A stretch of DNA of 43,574 bases. Origin: Pseudomonas sp. Its GTDB lineage: Bacteria > Pseudomonadota > Gammaproteobacteria > Pseudomonadales > Pseudomonadaceae. A program made the position numbers and the translations under genes. Where the stretch lies: the NCBI RefSeq assembly GCF_026224925.1, contig NZ_JAMFRV010000107.1, positions 1-43,574 on the forward strand, in the 5' to 3' direction. Each line of letters starts with the position of its first letter. The first letter of the stretch is position 1. Below, piece after piece: positions 8,679 to 17,496 of this stretch. The notes below the pieces were generated by a model. That model had not been told where the DNA came from and made no database searches. It worked only from the letters and a program-made list of their open reading frames with translations.

Positions 8679-10667
8679 TTGGGCACCACTTTTAGGGCCC
8701 TTTTTGCGCCCAACCTGTCTGCCGTTCAGTTTTCCGTTAAGACACTTATTGGCGCAGGGCTTGCTTTATGGCTAGCCCTGCGATGGGGGCTAGAGCAACC
8801 TTCGTGGGCACTTATGACGGCTTTTGTCGTCGCTCAACCGCTTTCCGGAATGGTGCTGCAAAAGGGTCTCGCTCGTTTATTCGGTACCCTGGTGGGAACC
8901 ACCATGTCGGTGGTTTTTATGAGCATAGCGGCTCAGGCACCGTGGCTTTTTCTCCTTAGTCTTGCGTTATGGCTGGGGTTGACCACCGCCTTTTCCACAA
9001 TGATGCGTAGCGCCTTTTCCTACTCCTGCGTGTTGGCGGGTTATACCGTCGCAATTATCGCCTTGCCGGCGTTAAGCAACCCTCTAGGCGTTTTCGATCA
9101 GGCAGTGGCACGGTGTACGGAGATCAGCCTGGGAATTATGTGTGCAACGTTGGTCAGCGCCTTGTTATGGCCTTCAAGGGTAGAAGTCGCGCTCACCAAT
9201 CAAGCACGGGAAGCTAGCAAGTATGGTGTTCAGGCGGCACAGGCGAGTTTGGTCGGAGGCGATACGGCTCGTAACGATCTACTCGAGCTGCTTTCCAGAA
9301 TCATCGCAGTAGATGCTCAGCGCGAGCACGCATGGTTTGAAGGTCATTCCGGACGACAGCGTGCACGGGCTATTGGGGCGCTGGTCCAATCATTATTGAT
9401 GATGCTGCGCCTTTGTCGTTCAGTCCGTAGGCAATGGCAACAACTGGACGACGTCCAGGCGCATGCCTTGGCACCCTGGTTGGAAGAGGTCAGGCAGGCT
9501 TTGTCGGCCCCTGACCAAGCAGAGGTTGAAGCATTGAGGCTCCGACTCTGGGAGCACGCCAATAATCCCCAAAGCAGCAATGCCGAACAATTCTGCATGG
9601 GGCGTATGGCATTAGTGCTGGATAACGCTATTGCTAGCAGCCGTGCGCTGAAGGACGTAGAGGAGGGGCGTGGAAACTCCCCGGGGTCGATCAGTCTCGC
9701 CGTACACAGAGATGCGGTCTCCGCAGTCTTGTTTGGTACGCGTAGTGCATTGGCTTTTCTGGCGATGGCTTGCCTTTGGCTTGCGACGGCCTGGCCAGCA
9801 GCAACCAGCGGAATGTTACTCACTTGCGTGGTGTGTGGGTTGTTTGCAAGCAAGGAAAACGGCGCTCAAATCGGCATGAGTTTTCTACGCGGAATTGCCC
9901 TTGCGGTACCGACTGCCCTATTTGTCGGACAGTTTATTTTGCCGCAATGGAGTAGTTTCGCCATGCTCTGTCTGGCATTGGGCGTACCGTTATTCTTCGG
10001 TGCACTGGGTATGGCGCAGCCTAAGACCGCCGGCACGGCAACTTCTTTTTGTCTGCACTTTATTGTCCTGATTTCCGTCAGTAATCACATGACGTATAGC
10101 GCAGGGACGTTTTTTAATAATGCGATGGCGATTGCTATCGGTGTTTCCGCCGCCGTACTGGCATTCCAATTATTGGTCTTTCGTTACCCCGTCTGGCAAA
10201 GCCGCCGATTGCGAAATTCAACCCTTCAGGATCTGGTGCGCTTGACTCAGCGCGACCTAACAGATGCTGAAACCTGGTTCGGTGGCCGCATGGCAGACCG
10301 CTTATTACAGTCCGCACAGCTGCGTAAGGATCCGTTGAAAGCTGATCGTTTGCACCTGGACGGCGATATGCACGGGCTGGATATAGGTGATGAACTGATT
10401 CACCTGCGTAAATGTCTCGCTATGTCAAAGGTCTCCATGGGAGGGCCTGACAGGCTTTTCTTGAATGCCGTAGCCGACGTGCTTGAGCAACCACCTAGAA
10501 GCAAGCGTGCAGGTGCGCTGGATTCAGCAACAGACCTGTTTCTGCAGGCATTGGACCGTTATCCGGATAGTAATGAGCTGCGCCTCGCTCGCGGTGCTGC
10601 CCGGCAAATTAGACATAGCTGGCAGCGCTGGTGTGAGAGTCAGGAGGACATCCATGGGTTTACGTGA
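8679..10667 (+). CDS. FUSC-family (AaeB-like) aromatic acid/efflux membrane protein
   Basis: 662 aa with two TM blocks separated by a soluble region. TTG start at 8679 preceded by AAGGGGG. Confidence 0.87.
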   Translation: MGTTFRALFAPNLSAVQFSVKTLIGAGLALWLALRWGLEQPSWALMTAFVVAQPLSGMVLQKGLARLFGTLVGTTMSVVFMSIAAQAPWLFLLSLALWLGLTTAFSTMMRSAFSYSCVLAGYTVAIIALPALSNPLGVFDQAVARCTEISLGIMCATLVSALLWPSRVEVALTNQAREASKYGVQAAQASLVGGDTARNDLLELLSRIIAVDAQREHAWFEGHSGRQRARAIGALVQSLLMMLRLCRSVRRQWQQLDDVQAHALAPWLEEVRQALSAPDQAEVEALRLRLWEHANNPQSSNAEQFCMGRMALVLDNAIASSRALKDVEEGRGNSPGSISLAVHRDAVSAVLFGTRSALAFLAMACLWLATAWPAATSGMLLTCVVCGLFASKENGAQIGMSFLRGIALAVPTALFVGQFILPQWSSFAMLCLALGVPLFFGALGMAQPKTAGTATSFCLHFIVLISVSNHMTYSAGTFFNNAMAIAIGVSAAVLAFQLLVFRYPVWQSRRLRNSTLQDLVRLTQRDLTDAETWFGGRMADRLLQSAQLRKDPLKADRLHLDGDMHGLDIGDELIHLRKCLAMSKVSMGGPDRLFLNAVADVLEQPPRSKRAGALDSATDLFLQALDRYPDSNELRLARGAARQIRHSWQRWCESQEDIHGFT

Positions 10668-10860
10668 ATGGTCGATAGGTGGGGTGTTGCTCAGCCCCTT
10701 TTTGTTTTACATGGCGCTGGCGTTTGCGATCACAATTGGTTTACGAGCGTTGCTGCATTTAACGGGTTTGCATCGGTGGATCTGGCACGAAGCATTATTC
10801 GACGTTGCGCTTTTCGTTTGCGTTTTGGCGTTAGTGACCACGGTGTTAGGGCCGTTATAA
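10654..10860 (+). CDS. DUF1656 (AaeX-like) small membrane protein
   Basis: ATG 10654 with AGGAGG upstream, overlapping the FUSC end: MGLREWSIGGVLLSPFLFYMALAFAITIGLRALLHLTGLHRWIWHEALFDVALFVCVLALVTTVLGPL. Confidence 0.85.
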   Translation: MGLREWSIGGVLLSPFLFYMALAFAITIGLRALLHLTGLHRWIWHEALFDVALFVCVLALVTTVLGPL

Positions 10861-10870
10861 AAAGGAGTAA

Positions 10871-11746
10871 ATGATGCGCATGTTGGTACGCGTTGGAGTG
10901 ACCCTCGCGCTGGTCTTGGTGGCTGTGTTTGCTGGGTATGAACTGTGGCGCTATTACATGCTGTCGCCTTGGACACGCGATGCGCGTATTCGCGCGGATG
11001 TCACCACCCTCGCACCTGACGTATCGGGTTGGGTAGAGCAACTGAAGGTCGTTGATAACCAGGCGGTCAAGGCTGGAGATCTGTTGTTGACGATTGACCA
11101 TGACCGTTTCGAGGCTACGTTGCAAAAAGCGCGTGCTGTAGCTGAAACCCAGCAGCAAAAACTAAAGCAAAGTGAGCACCAAGCGCAACGTCGGACCACT
11201 ATTGGAGCAGGTGCGGTGAGCGCCGAGCTGCTTGAAAACGCTCAAATCGATGCGAAAGTCGCGCGAGCAGCAGTCGATGAGGCATTGGCCGATGTCAGGT
11301 TGGCAGAGATCGATTTGGCCCGGAGCACGATGGTTGCGCCACGCAGCGGCCATGTCACTAACTTACAGTTAGCGCAGGGGAACTACGTCAATACTGGACA
11401 ATCCATCATGGCGCTAGTGGACGACTCGACTTTTTATGTTCTAGCCTATTTCGAAGAAACCAAGCTTCCCCGGGTAAAAGTGGGTGATCCCGTAAAGATT
11501 TGGCTCATGAGCACGGGTGAACCTATGCGCGGTCATGTCCAAAGCATAAGTCGCGGCATCACGGACGCCAATACCAACCCTGATCAGCAACTGTTGGCAG
11601 AGGTTGAACCCACCTTTAACTGGGTACGCCTGGCACAGCGCATACCCGTGAGAATCAAAATAGATCAAATTCCAGAGGGGAGTATTTTGAGCGCAGGAAT
11701 GACGGCGAGTGTTCAGGTAGAGCACCAAGAAAAACCCGATAATTGA
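10871..11746 (+). CDS. HlyD/EmrA-like periplasmic adaptor subunit
   Basis: N-terminal TM, YYMLSPWTRDARIRADVTTLAPDVSGWVEQLKVVDNQAVKAGDLLLTID lipoyl-like half motif, coiled-coil. Confidence 0.92.
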   Translation: MMRMLVRVGVTLALVLVAVFAGYELWRYYMLSPWTRDARIRADVTTLAPDVSGWVEQLKVVDNQAVKAGDLLLTIDHDRFEATLQKARAVAETQQQKLKQSEHQAQRRTTIGAGAVSAELLENAQIDAKVARAAVDEALADVRLAEIDLARSTMVAPRSGHVTNLQLAQGNYVNTGQSIMALVDDSTFYVLAYFEETKLPRVKVGDPVKIWLMSTGEPMRGHVQSISRGITDANTNPDQQLLAEVEPTFNWVRLAQRIPVRIKIDQIPEGSILSAGMTASVQVEHQEKPDN

Positions 11747-11788
11747 AATGGCACAGTGTTGCTGGAGTGCCAGACTCATCCGGCAGGA

Positions 11789-12556
11789 TTAGTACGGTAT
11801 GAAACCTTGCTGTGAATCGGCCTCCCGATAAACCTCCGCGATCACGGCCGCAAGTTCCCCCGGGTGGGTCAGAAAGGCTTCGTGGGGACTGTCGATTTCA
11901 ACGACGCTGTCGACGTGCAACCTTTGCGCAAACCGTCGTTGCCAAGTCGCTGGCAGGATGTCATCGCGCAGGGTGAGGATGAACGTTGACGGTATTAGAC
12001 CCGGATAGCCAGGGCGATAAACAGGTTGAATCGCGACAGCGGGTGGCGTTGTTTCTTGCGCGACTTCACCTAGTAGCCATGCCAGTTGAACCGGGTTGAG
12101 GTCAGCCCCAAACATAGCGACGGCCATTTGCTCAGGAGAAGTAATGAGCGGATCAAGTGGCCAGCCAACTTCACCTTCCTGCTCGCCGTGCCGTGAGTTG
12201 CCGAGCATTTGCATGATCGATTGGCCCTCTTCCGGAACGGCGGTGGCCAAGTAGATCAAATGCCCAAATAGTGCTGGGTCTTCAACGGCCATCATTGGCA
12301 GTAAAACCCCGGCTATAGAGTGGCCGAGTAACAGCCCGTCGCGGACATCAAGCTGGCGAAGTTCAGCGTTTAATTCCTCAACGATAGAGGACAGTGTTAG
12401 CTCGGTGACAGGCCTGCCACGTTTGGTCCCGCAGCCGGGCATGTCGAGGGTGATGATGCGCTCGAAGCTATTACCCTTTTGTTCCAGAGCTTGGATAAGC
12501 TCAGTCCAACACCAAGAACCGTGTTGGCCGCCGTGGAGAAGAATCAGATCGGTCAT
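11789..12556 (-). CDS. alpha/beta hydrolase (plant esterase/hydroxynitrile lyase-like subfamily)
   Basis: LLHGGQHGSWCW oxyanion region, LLGHSIAGVLLP nucleophile elbow, catalytic-His region DSPHEAFLTHP. Confidence 0.88.
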   Translation of the reverse strand: MTDLILLHGGQHGSWCWTELIQALEQKGNSFERIITLDMPGCGTKRGRPVTELTLSSIVEELNAELRQLDVRDGLLLGHSIAGVLLPMMAVEDPALFGHLIYLATAVPEEGQSIMQMLGNSRHGEQEGEVGWPLDPLITSPEQMAVAMFGADLNPVQLAWLLGEVAQETTPPAVAIQPVYRPGYPGLIPSTFILTLRDDILPATWQRRFAQRLHVDSVVEIDSPHEAFLTHPGELAAVIAEVYREADSQQGFIPY

Positions 12557-12571
12557 TATGCGCTCACTTTT

Positions 12572-12844
12572 TCAGGGCTTTGGGCAATGTCGGTAGAGGC
12601 TGCACGCCTTACCATCTGCCGATGCGCAGCGTACGACGTAGCCTTGGTAAACGACTTTGTGCAACATCGTCGCTTCATTGACCTCTTCGCCCGATATCAA
12701 GACATGGCCGCCGCGCCGCCCGAGGGATATGCGGTAGTGGGGCGCGGTGTCATCCCGGCATTTGACGCGCACCGGAAATACCTCGGTGCCGTCAGCCAAG
12801 ACGAAACTGAACTGCTTAGAGCATCGATCCAGTTCCGCGGCCAT
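12572..12844 (-). CDS. hypothetical small protein
   Basis: ORF 12572-12886 with likely start ATG 12844 (MAAELDRCSKQFSFVLADGTEV...); lies in the operon between DUF1329 and the hydrolase. Confidence 0.55.
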   Translation of the reverse strand: MAAELDRCSKQFSFVLADGTEVFPVRVKCRDDTAPHYRISLGRRGGHVLISGEEVNEATMLHKVVYQGYVVRCASADGKACSLYRHCPKP

Positions 12845-12860
12845 AAGGTTCTCCAGTGGG

Positions 12861-14237
12861 TTAGCGTTGAGTTTCTCTAGAAACAATAGCTTCGGCGTTC
12901 ATTTCCAGTTCGGAGCGCGGGGTGTCGAAGAACTTGTAGCCGCCTTTGAGCCCGTCGTTCACCAGCGCCCACATACCCTTGTTAAAGTCGTAACTGACGT
13001 TCTTCACGTTGTAAGGCAGGGTTTTGTCATACAACTGCACCCCACTTAGGAAGATCGAACGGTACAACGAGCCACTGGCATCCCAGGCGTCATACAGGCC
13101 GGTGCCAAAGTTGTCTTCATCAAGGTAATAGGTGCGCTTGCTGTAAACGTGACGCATGCCCGGCTTGAGGGTCGCTTCAACTACCCATACGCGGTGCAAC
13201 TCCCAACGTTCGCATGCAGGGTTGGCGTGGTGCGGCGTAAATTGGTCTTCCTGTTTGCAGTCAAAATAAAATTTGTAGGCGTTGTAGGGAATGTACATCT
13301 CTTTGCGCCCGACTAACTTGTAGTCGAAACGATCCTGCGCGCCCGAGAACATCTGAAGTTCGTCGAACAAGTTAACCCCGCCCTGGTTCGATACTGGCGT
13401 GTCGTAACCAAATTCGGGCGCCAGCTTGATGCGTCGCTGGCCAGGTGTGTAGCTCCAGGCACGGCGTGGCTTGGCAATCGGGTCGAGGTAGTCGTCAAGT
13501 ACGATCAACTGGCCCGCACTGCGCGCCGGGTATTTATCCAGCGCGTAAACCCGGGCGTACATCTGCGGGTCACGGTCCGCTTGCTTGACCTGATAGTAAG
13601 GCTGCTCTTCGAACGTCCGTTGCTCGGCGGTTTTGGTGAGTTGGCCGTTAGCATCGATGACCCAGCTATTGGAGGAAGAGGTGGTCGAGTAACCATGACC
13701 GATCTTGTAACGCAGTTGCTGGTTCCACATGACCTCGTTGCCGTTTTTTGGAACCGGGAAGGGCAGGCCGCCACGGCACACCGGGTCTACCGCCAGCCCG
13801 TCGTTGAGGGTTTTGCAGCTGCCGGCGTTACGCACAGTGGCGTCGAGGACTTCTTGTGGGTAGGCGGTAGTGCGGTGGCTCGGGTAGATGTCCAGGTAGT
13901 ACTCGGGGTACTTCTTGAGCAGTGTTTTCTGCCCGTCGCTGAGCTTGTCCGCGTACTTGTCCATGTTTTTCGAATCAATCCGCACCAGCGGCTTTTCATC
14001 TTTGTACGGGTCGACCCAGAAACCGCTGTCGGCTATGAAGCCCGGCGGCGCAGTGCGCAGGCCGCCCTCGTAGGCCGGGATCGAACCGTCGGCGTTACCG
14101 GCACGGATCGCACCGAACGGGGTCAGGGTTTTTCCTAGTTCCGCGGCTTCTTGCGCAGTCACTGCAGCCACGCTGACGGCAGAACAACCGAGCAGCGCGA
14201 AGGCCAGGACCAGGCTAGGGGTTTGATGTCGTAACAC
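12861..14237 (-). CDS. DUF1329 protein (exported, copy A)
   Basis: Track ORF begins at a TTG (14270). An AGGAG precedes GTG at 14237, giving the signal peptide MLRHQTPSLVLAFALLGCSAVSVAA. Shares LTPFGAIRAGNADGSIPAYEGGL with copy B. Confidence 0.88.
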   Translation of the reverse strand: MLRHQTPSLVLAFALLGCSAVSVAAVTAQEAAELGKTLTPFGAIRAGNADGSIPAYEGGLRTAPPGFIADSGFWVDPYKDEKPLVRIDSKNMDKYADKLSDGQKTLLKKYPEYYLDIYPSHRTTAYPQEVLDATVRNAGSCKTLNDGLAVDPVCRGGLPFPVPKNGNEVMWNQQLRYKIGHGYSTTSSSNSWVIDANGQLTKTAEQRTFEEQPYYQVKQADRDPQMYARVYALDKYPARSAGQLIVLDDYLDPIAKPRRAWSYTPGQRRIKLAPEFGYDTPVSNQGGVNLFDELQMFSGAQDRFDYKLVGRKEMYIPYNAYKFYFDCKQEDQFTPHHANPACERWELHRVWVVEATLKPGMRHVYSKRTYYLDEDNFGTGLYDAWDASGSLYRSIFLSGVQLYDKTLPYNVKNVSYDFNKGMWALVNDGLKGGYKFFDTPRSELEMNAEAIVSRETQR

Positions 14238-14291
14238 GGGCGTTTCTCCTGAATTCTTGTTGGAGACCAAGCAGAAAAGTTATCTGACTGC

Positions 14292-15947
14292 TTAGAAAGA
14301 GGTCTTGAACGTGAAGGCCAGCCAGCCGCGATCGGTACTGCCCACGCCGCCGTTACCGCCCACGGTGTTGCCGGCTAGGGTTTTCGATTGGGCGGTGGTG
14401 TCGGCGTAACGCAAGCCGAACTCGTAACGTTGGGCGTAGGTGAGTTTGACCCCGGCGGACCAGGACAGTGAGCCTTCGTTGCCGCCACCGGCAGTGGCAG
14501 CGTTACCGTGCAGGCCGTAGTTGGTAGTGATTGGTACGTCCATGTCCCATGACGGGAAAATCGACAGGTAAGTCGGCGTGAAGTTGACCGCCAAGCCGTA
14601 ATAGTCGCGGGTCGAGCAACCATCGGACTTGTCACCCGCACCGGCGACACCGGTGCGCTCGTTGACACAGCCTGGCTGGCCCACACCGTCGTACAACTCT
14701 TTGTGTTCGGTGACGCGTTGGAGGTGGCTGTAGGCAAATTCGGCAACGACCGTGGCGTTCTCGGCCAGGAAGCTGCGCGGCATCAGGTACACGCCGTTGG
14801 CGATAAAATGCAGAGTGTCGCCACGCGGCCCTTGGTCATCAGTCGGGTCCACGCTGGTGGCATTCAGCGCGCCGTTCATGCGGTATGACAACTCGCTACC
14901 CACCGAGACCGATTCGATAACCCGGGAAAAGCTCAAGCCCACCAGCTTGACGTCACGCGGGTACACCAGGCGATAGTCGGCCTGGGCGAAGCGTATTTCC
15001 GGCGCCAGCCACGGTTGGTAATCGTCAAATTGGCGGTAGTAGGCGCCAAAGTTCGATTCGATGGACTCGACGTTCAGCTTGGCCATCACGCCCCAGTTGG
15101 CGCTATCACGGCCGAACTTGGAGGAGGAGTGGTTAAGGTATTGACCGTTGCCCAGCGGCAAGCGATCGGTGCCTTCGAAAAACGGGTCCGCCGGACCAAA
15201 ATAGGTGCCGCCATACGGTAACCGGGTGTTTTCCCATTCATAGAAATATTGCCCGGCGATGGTCAGGGCATCGGTGACCTGCGCCTTGGCAAATATCTGC
15301 CCGACCGGCAGGAACACTTCCTTGATCTCGATCCCTGGACTGGTGACTGCCTTCACACCGTCCGTAGGCGCCTGGGAGTAGGAAATCGAATGCGCAGCGA
15401 ACAGTAAACCTTCGCCCCAATAGTTAGTTTGCCGACCGACTTTGACGTTGACCAGCGCACCCGCCAGCGAGAAGTTTTTCCAGACAAAGGCGTCCAGTAT
15501 TTCGCCGGACGGACCATTGACGTATCGACTGACCTGCGAACTGTAATGGTTGTTGTTGTAACTGGTGCCGTAGGCGGGGTTGCTTGGACTGACGCTGCTA
15601 TCGTCATAGGCTTGGTCATACCAGCCCGCAGCGCTCATGCGTGCGCCCCAGTTGTTGAGGTAGGAGAAGTCCAACTCGGTCAACAGGTCGAGGCGGTTGG
15701 TGACGACGTCGCCCTTGTTGAACTTGCCGTCCGACTCGTCATAGTTGGGGTTGTTCATGATGCGGCTGTCCTGGCCCTCCGTGCGCATTCCCAGGGTGTA
15801 ACGAACGGTGTTGTCCCAGCGCAGCTGGTAGTCGGGATTGGGTAGCTCGATCGAGTCGGCGCAGGCCAGACCGCTGGCGCCCAGCACCAACAACGTGATG
15901 GCTCCGCGCGTGACGGCGTTGCGCCCCTGCAAGGTCATGTCTTTCAT
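14292..15947 (-). CDS. DUF1302 outer-membrane-type protein (copy A)
   Basis: Signal peptide, NPDYQLRWDNTVRYTLGMRTEGQDSR...GDVVTNRLDLLTELD, C-terminal beta strand ending in F; paired with DUF1329. Confidence 0.9.
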   Translation of the reverse strand: MKDMTLQGRNAVTRGAITLLVLGASGLACADSIELPNPDYQLRWDNTVRYTLGMRTEGQDSRIMNNPNYDESDGKFNKGDVVTNRLDLLTELDFSYLNNWGARMSAAGWYDQAYDDSSVSPSNPAYGTSYNNNHYSSQVSRYVNGPSGEILDAFVWKNFSLAGALVNVKVGRQTNYWGEGLLFAAHSISYSQAPTDGVKAVTSPGIEIKEVFLPVGQIFAKAQVTDALTIAGQYFYEWENTRLPYGGTYFGPADPFFEGTDRLPLGNGQYLNHSSSKFGRDSANWGVMAKLNVESIESNFGAYYRQFDDYQPWLAPEIRFAQADYRLVYPRDVKLVGLSFSRVIESVSVGSELSYRMNGALNATSVDPTDDQGPRGDTLHFIANGVYLMPRSFLAENATVVAEFAYSHLQRVTEHKELYDGVGQPGCVNERTGVAGAGDKSDGCSTRDYYGLAVNFTPTYLSIFPSWDMDVPITTNYGLHGNAATAGGGNEGSLSWSAGVKLTYAQRYEFGLRYADTTAQSKTLAGNTVGGNGGVGSTDRGWLAFTFKTSF

Positions 15948-16002
15948 CGGTTTACCTTATTTTTATTGTCAATGCGTGGTTCGGGAAGCGCGCTTGGCTG
16001 AC

Positions 16003-17496
16003 TTAGCGGCCAATGGGGTAAATGATCGACTTTTCCTGGGTGAACTCTTTGAGCCAGTCGGGACCGAATTCACGGCCGATACCGGAGCGCTTGAAACCGC
16101 CGATGGGTGCATAGGGCATCTGTCCGCCACCGCCATTCAGGTACACGCTGCCTGCGCGGATGCGCCGGGCCATGTGCAATCCGGTGGCGGCGTCTGCAGT
16201 GAAAATCCCGCCATTGAGGCCGAAGCGCGAGTCGTTTGCGATGGCCAATGCCTGTTCATCGGTCTCGAAACCAATCGTCACGCCCACCGGGCCGAAGATT
16301 TCTTCCTGAGCGATTTCCATGTCATTGCGCACGTCATCGAACAGCGTCAACTCGCTGAAGAAGCCGCGTTTAAGGTCCGCCGGGCGTCCGCCGCCGCACA
16401 CCAGACGCGCTCCGCTCTCGCGGCCCCGGTCGATAAAGCCCTGAACCTTGGCCCGCTGAGATTCGCGGATCAGCGGCCCCATCATCACCGTCGGGTCGGC
16501 TGGGTCGCCGACTTTGATCTGGCTGGCGATGGCCTGAGCGATCTGCATGAACGGCGCGCGGATAGATTCATGCACCACAAACCGCGTCAGCAGTGCGCAA
16601 CCCTGACCAGCGTTCACCGTCAAGCCGCCGACCGCTGCCATCGCTGCCGTTTGCACGTCGGCATCGGCCCGTACGATCAGTGCTGATTTGCCGCCAAGCT
16701 CCAAGTGAACACGTTTGAGGGTGGGGGCAGCCTGGCTCATGATGCTGATGCCGACGGCTTCGGAACCGGTGAAAGAAACCATGTCCACGCGCGGGTCACT
16801 GCTCAGCAGCGCGCCGATCTGAGGGCCGCCGGTAATGATATTCAGCACCCCGGCGGGAAGCCCGATTTTTTCCGCCAGTTGCCCGAACAGCAACGCTGAG
16901 TAAGGGGTGAATGGCGAAGGTTTGAGCACCAGCGTGTTGCCGGCCAGGAGGGCAGGGAAGACCTTTGCCAAGTTCAACAGGAACGGGAAGTTGTAGCCGG
17001 TAATGCCCGCCACCACGCCGATTGGCTCGCGCTCAATGCTGCCACCGCCCAGCAGTAATGGGCCGCCGGGATTGAACGGATTAGGTGCTGCGTGCGTTGC
17101 AATCTGCCGGGGTTCGCCGTTCAACGACTGATCGATGGCGGTCAGCACATGGCCCAGCGGCATATCCACTTGCATCCCATAAGTCACGCCTTGGGAGCAG
17201 CCGACTTCAGCGATGATCAAGGCGGCAATGGCTTCGCGTTCTGCAACCAGTGCCGCATGCAGGCGCCGCAAATAACCGGCGCGCTCGTGCATGCTCATCA
17301 GCGGCCACGGCCCATGATCGAAGGCATGGCGTGCGGCGGCGATGGCAGCCTCTGCGGTGCTCTTGTCGCCGACGGGCGCGTGTCCAATCACCGCTTCGGT
17401 GGCCGGGTTCAGTACTGCTTCGTAGTCCGTCGTCGGCACCCAGTGACCGTCGATGTACAGTTTGTCCAAATGAGTAAAGGGAATGCTCATCAGCAT
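16003..17496 (-). CDS. aldehyde dehydrogenase family protein
   Basis: HLELGGKSALIV, catalytic Cys in NAGQGCALLTR, C-terminal GGFKRSGIGREFG. Start is ATG 17496 or 17490; 17490 forms TGATG with the GMC stop. Confidence 0.95.
   Translation of the reverse strand: MLMSIPFTHLDKLYIDGHWVPTTDYEAVLNPATEAVIGHAPVGDKSTAEAAIAAARHAFDHGPWPLMSMHERAGYLRRLHAALVAEREAIAALIIAEVGCSQGVTYGMQVDMPLGHVLTAIDQSLNGEPRQIATHAAPNPFNPGGPLLLGGGSIEREPIGVVAGITGYNFPFLLNLAKVFPALLAGNTLVLKPSPFTPYSALLFGQLAEKIGLPAGVLNIITGGPQIGALLSSDPRVDMVSFTGSEAVGISIMSQAAPTLKRVHLELGGKSALIVRADADVQTAAMAAVGGLTVNAGQGCALLTRFVVHESIRAPFMQIAQAIASQIKVGDPADPTVMMGPLIRESQRAKVQGFIDRGRESGARLVCGGGRPADLKRGFFSELTLFDDVRNDMEIAQEEIFGPVGVTIGFETDEQALAIANDSRFGLNGGIFTADAATGLHMARRIRAGSVYLNGGGGQMPYAPIGGFKRSGIGREFGPDWLKEFTQEKSIIYPIGR

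Noticed and set aside
11749-11772. TGGCAC-N12-GTGCCA between HlyD and the alpha/beta hydrolase
   Set aside because: Short arms and 12-nt loop with no T-tract; too weak to call as a terminator.
15838-16686. 282-aa plus-strand ORF across DUF1302 start and ALDH 3' end
   Set aside because: Antisense to two confident genes and has no recognisable domain.
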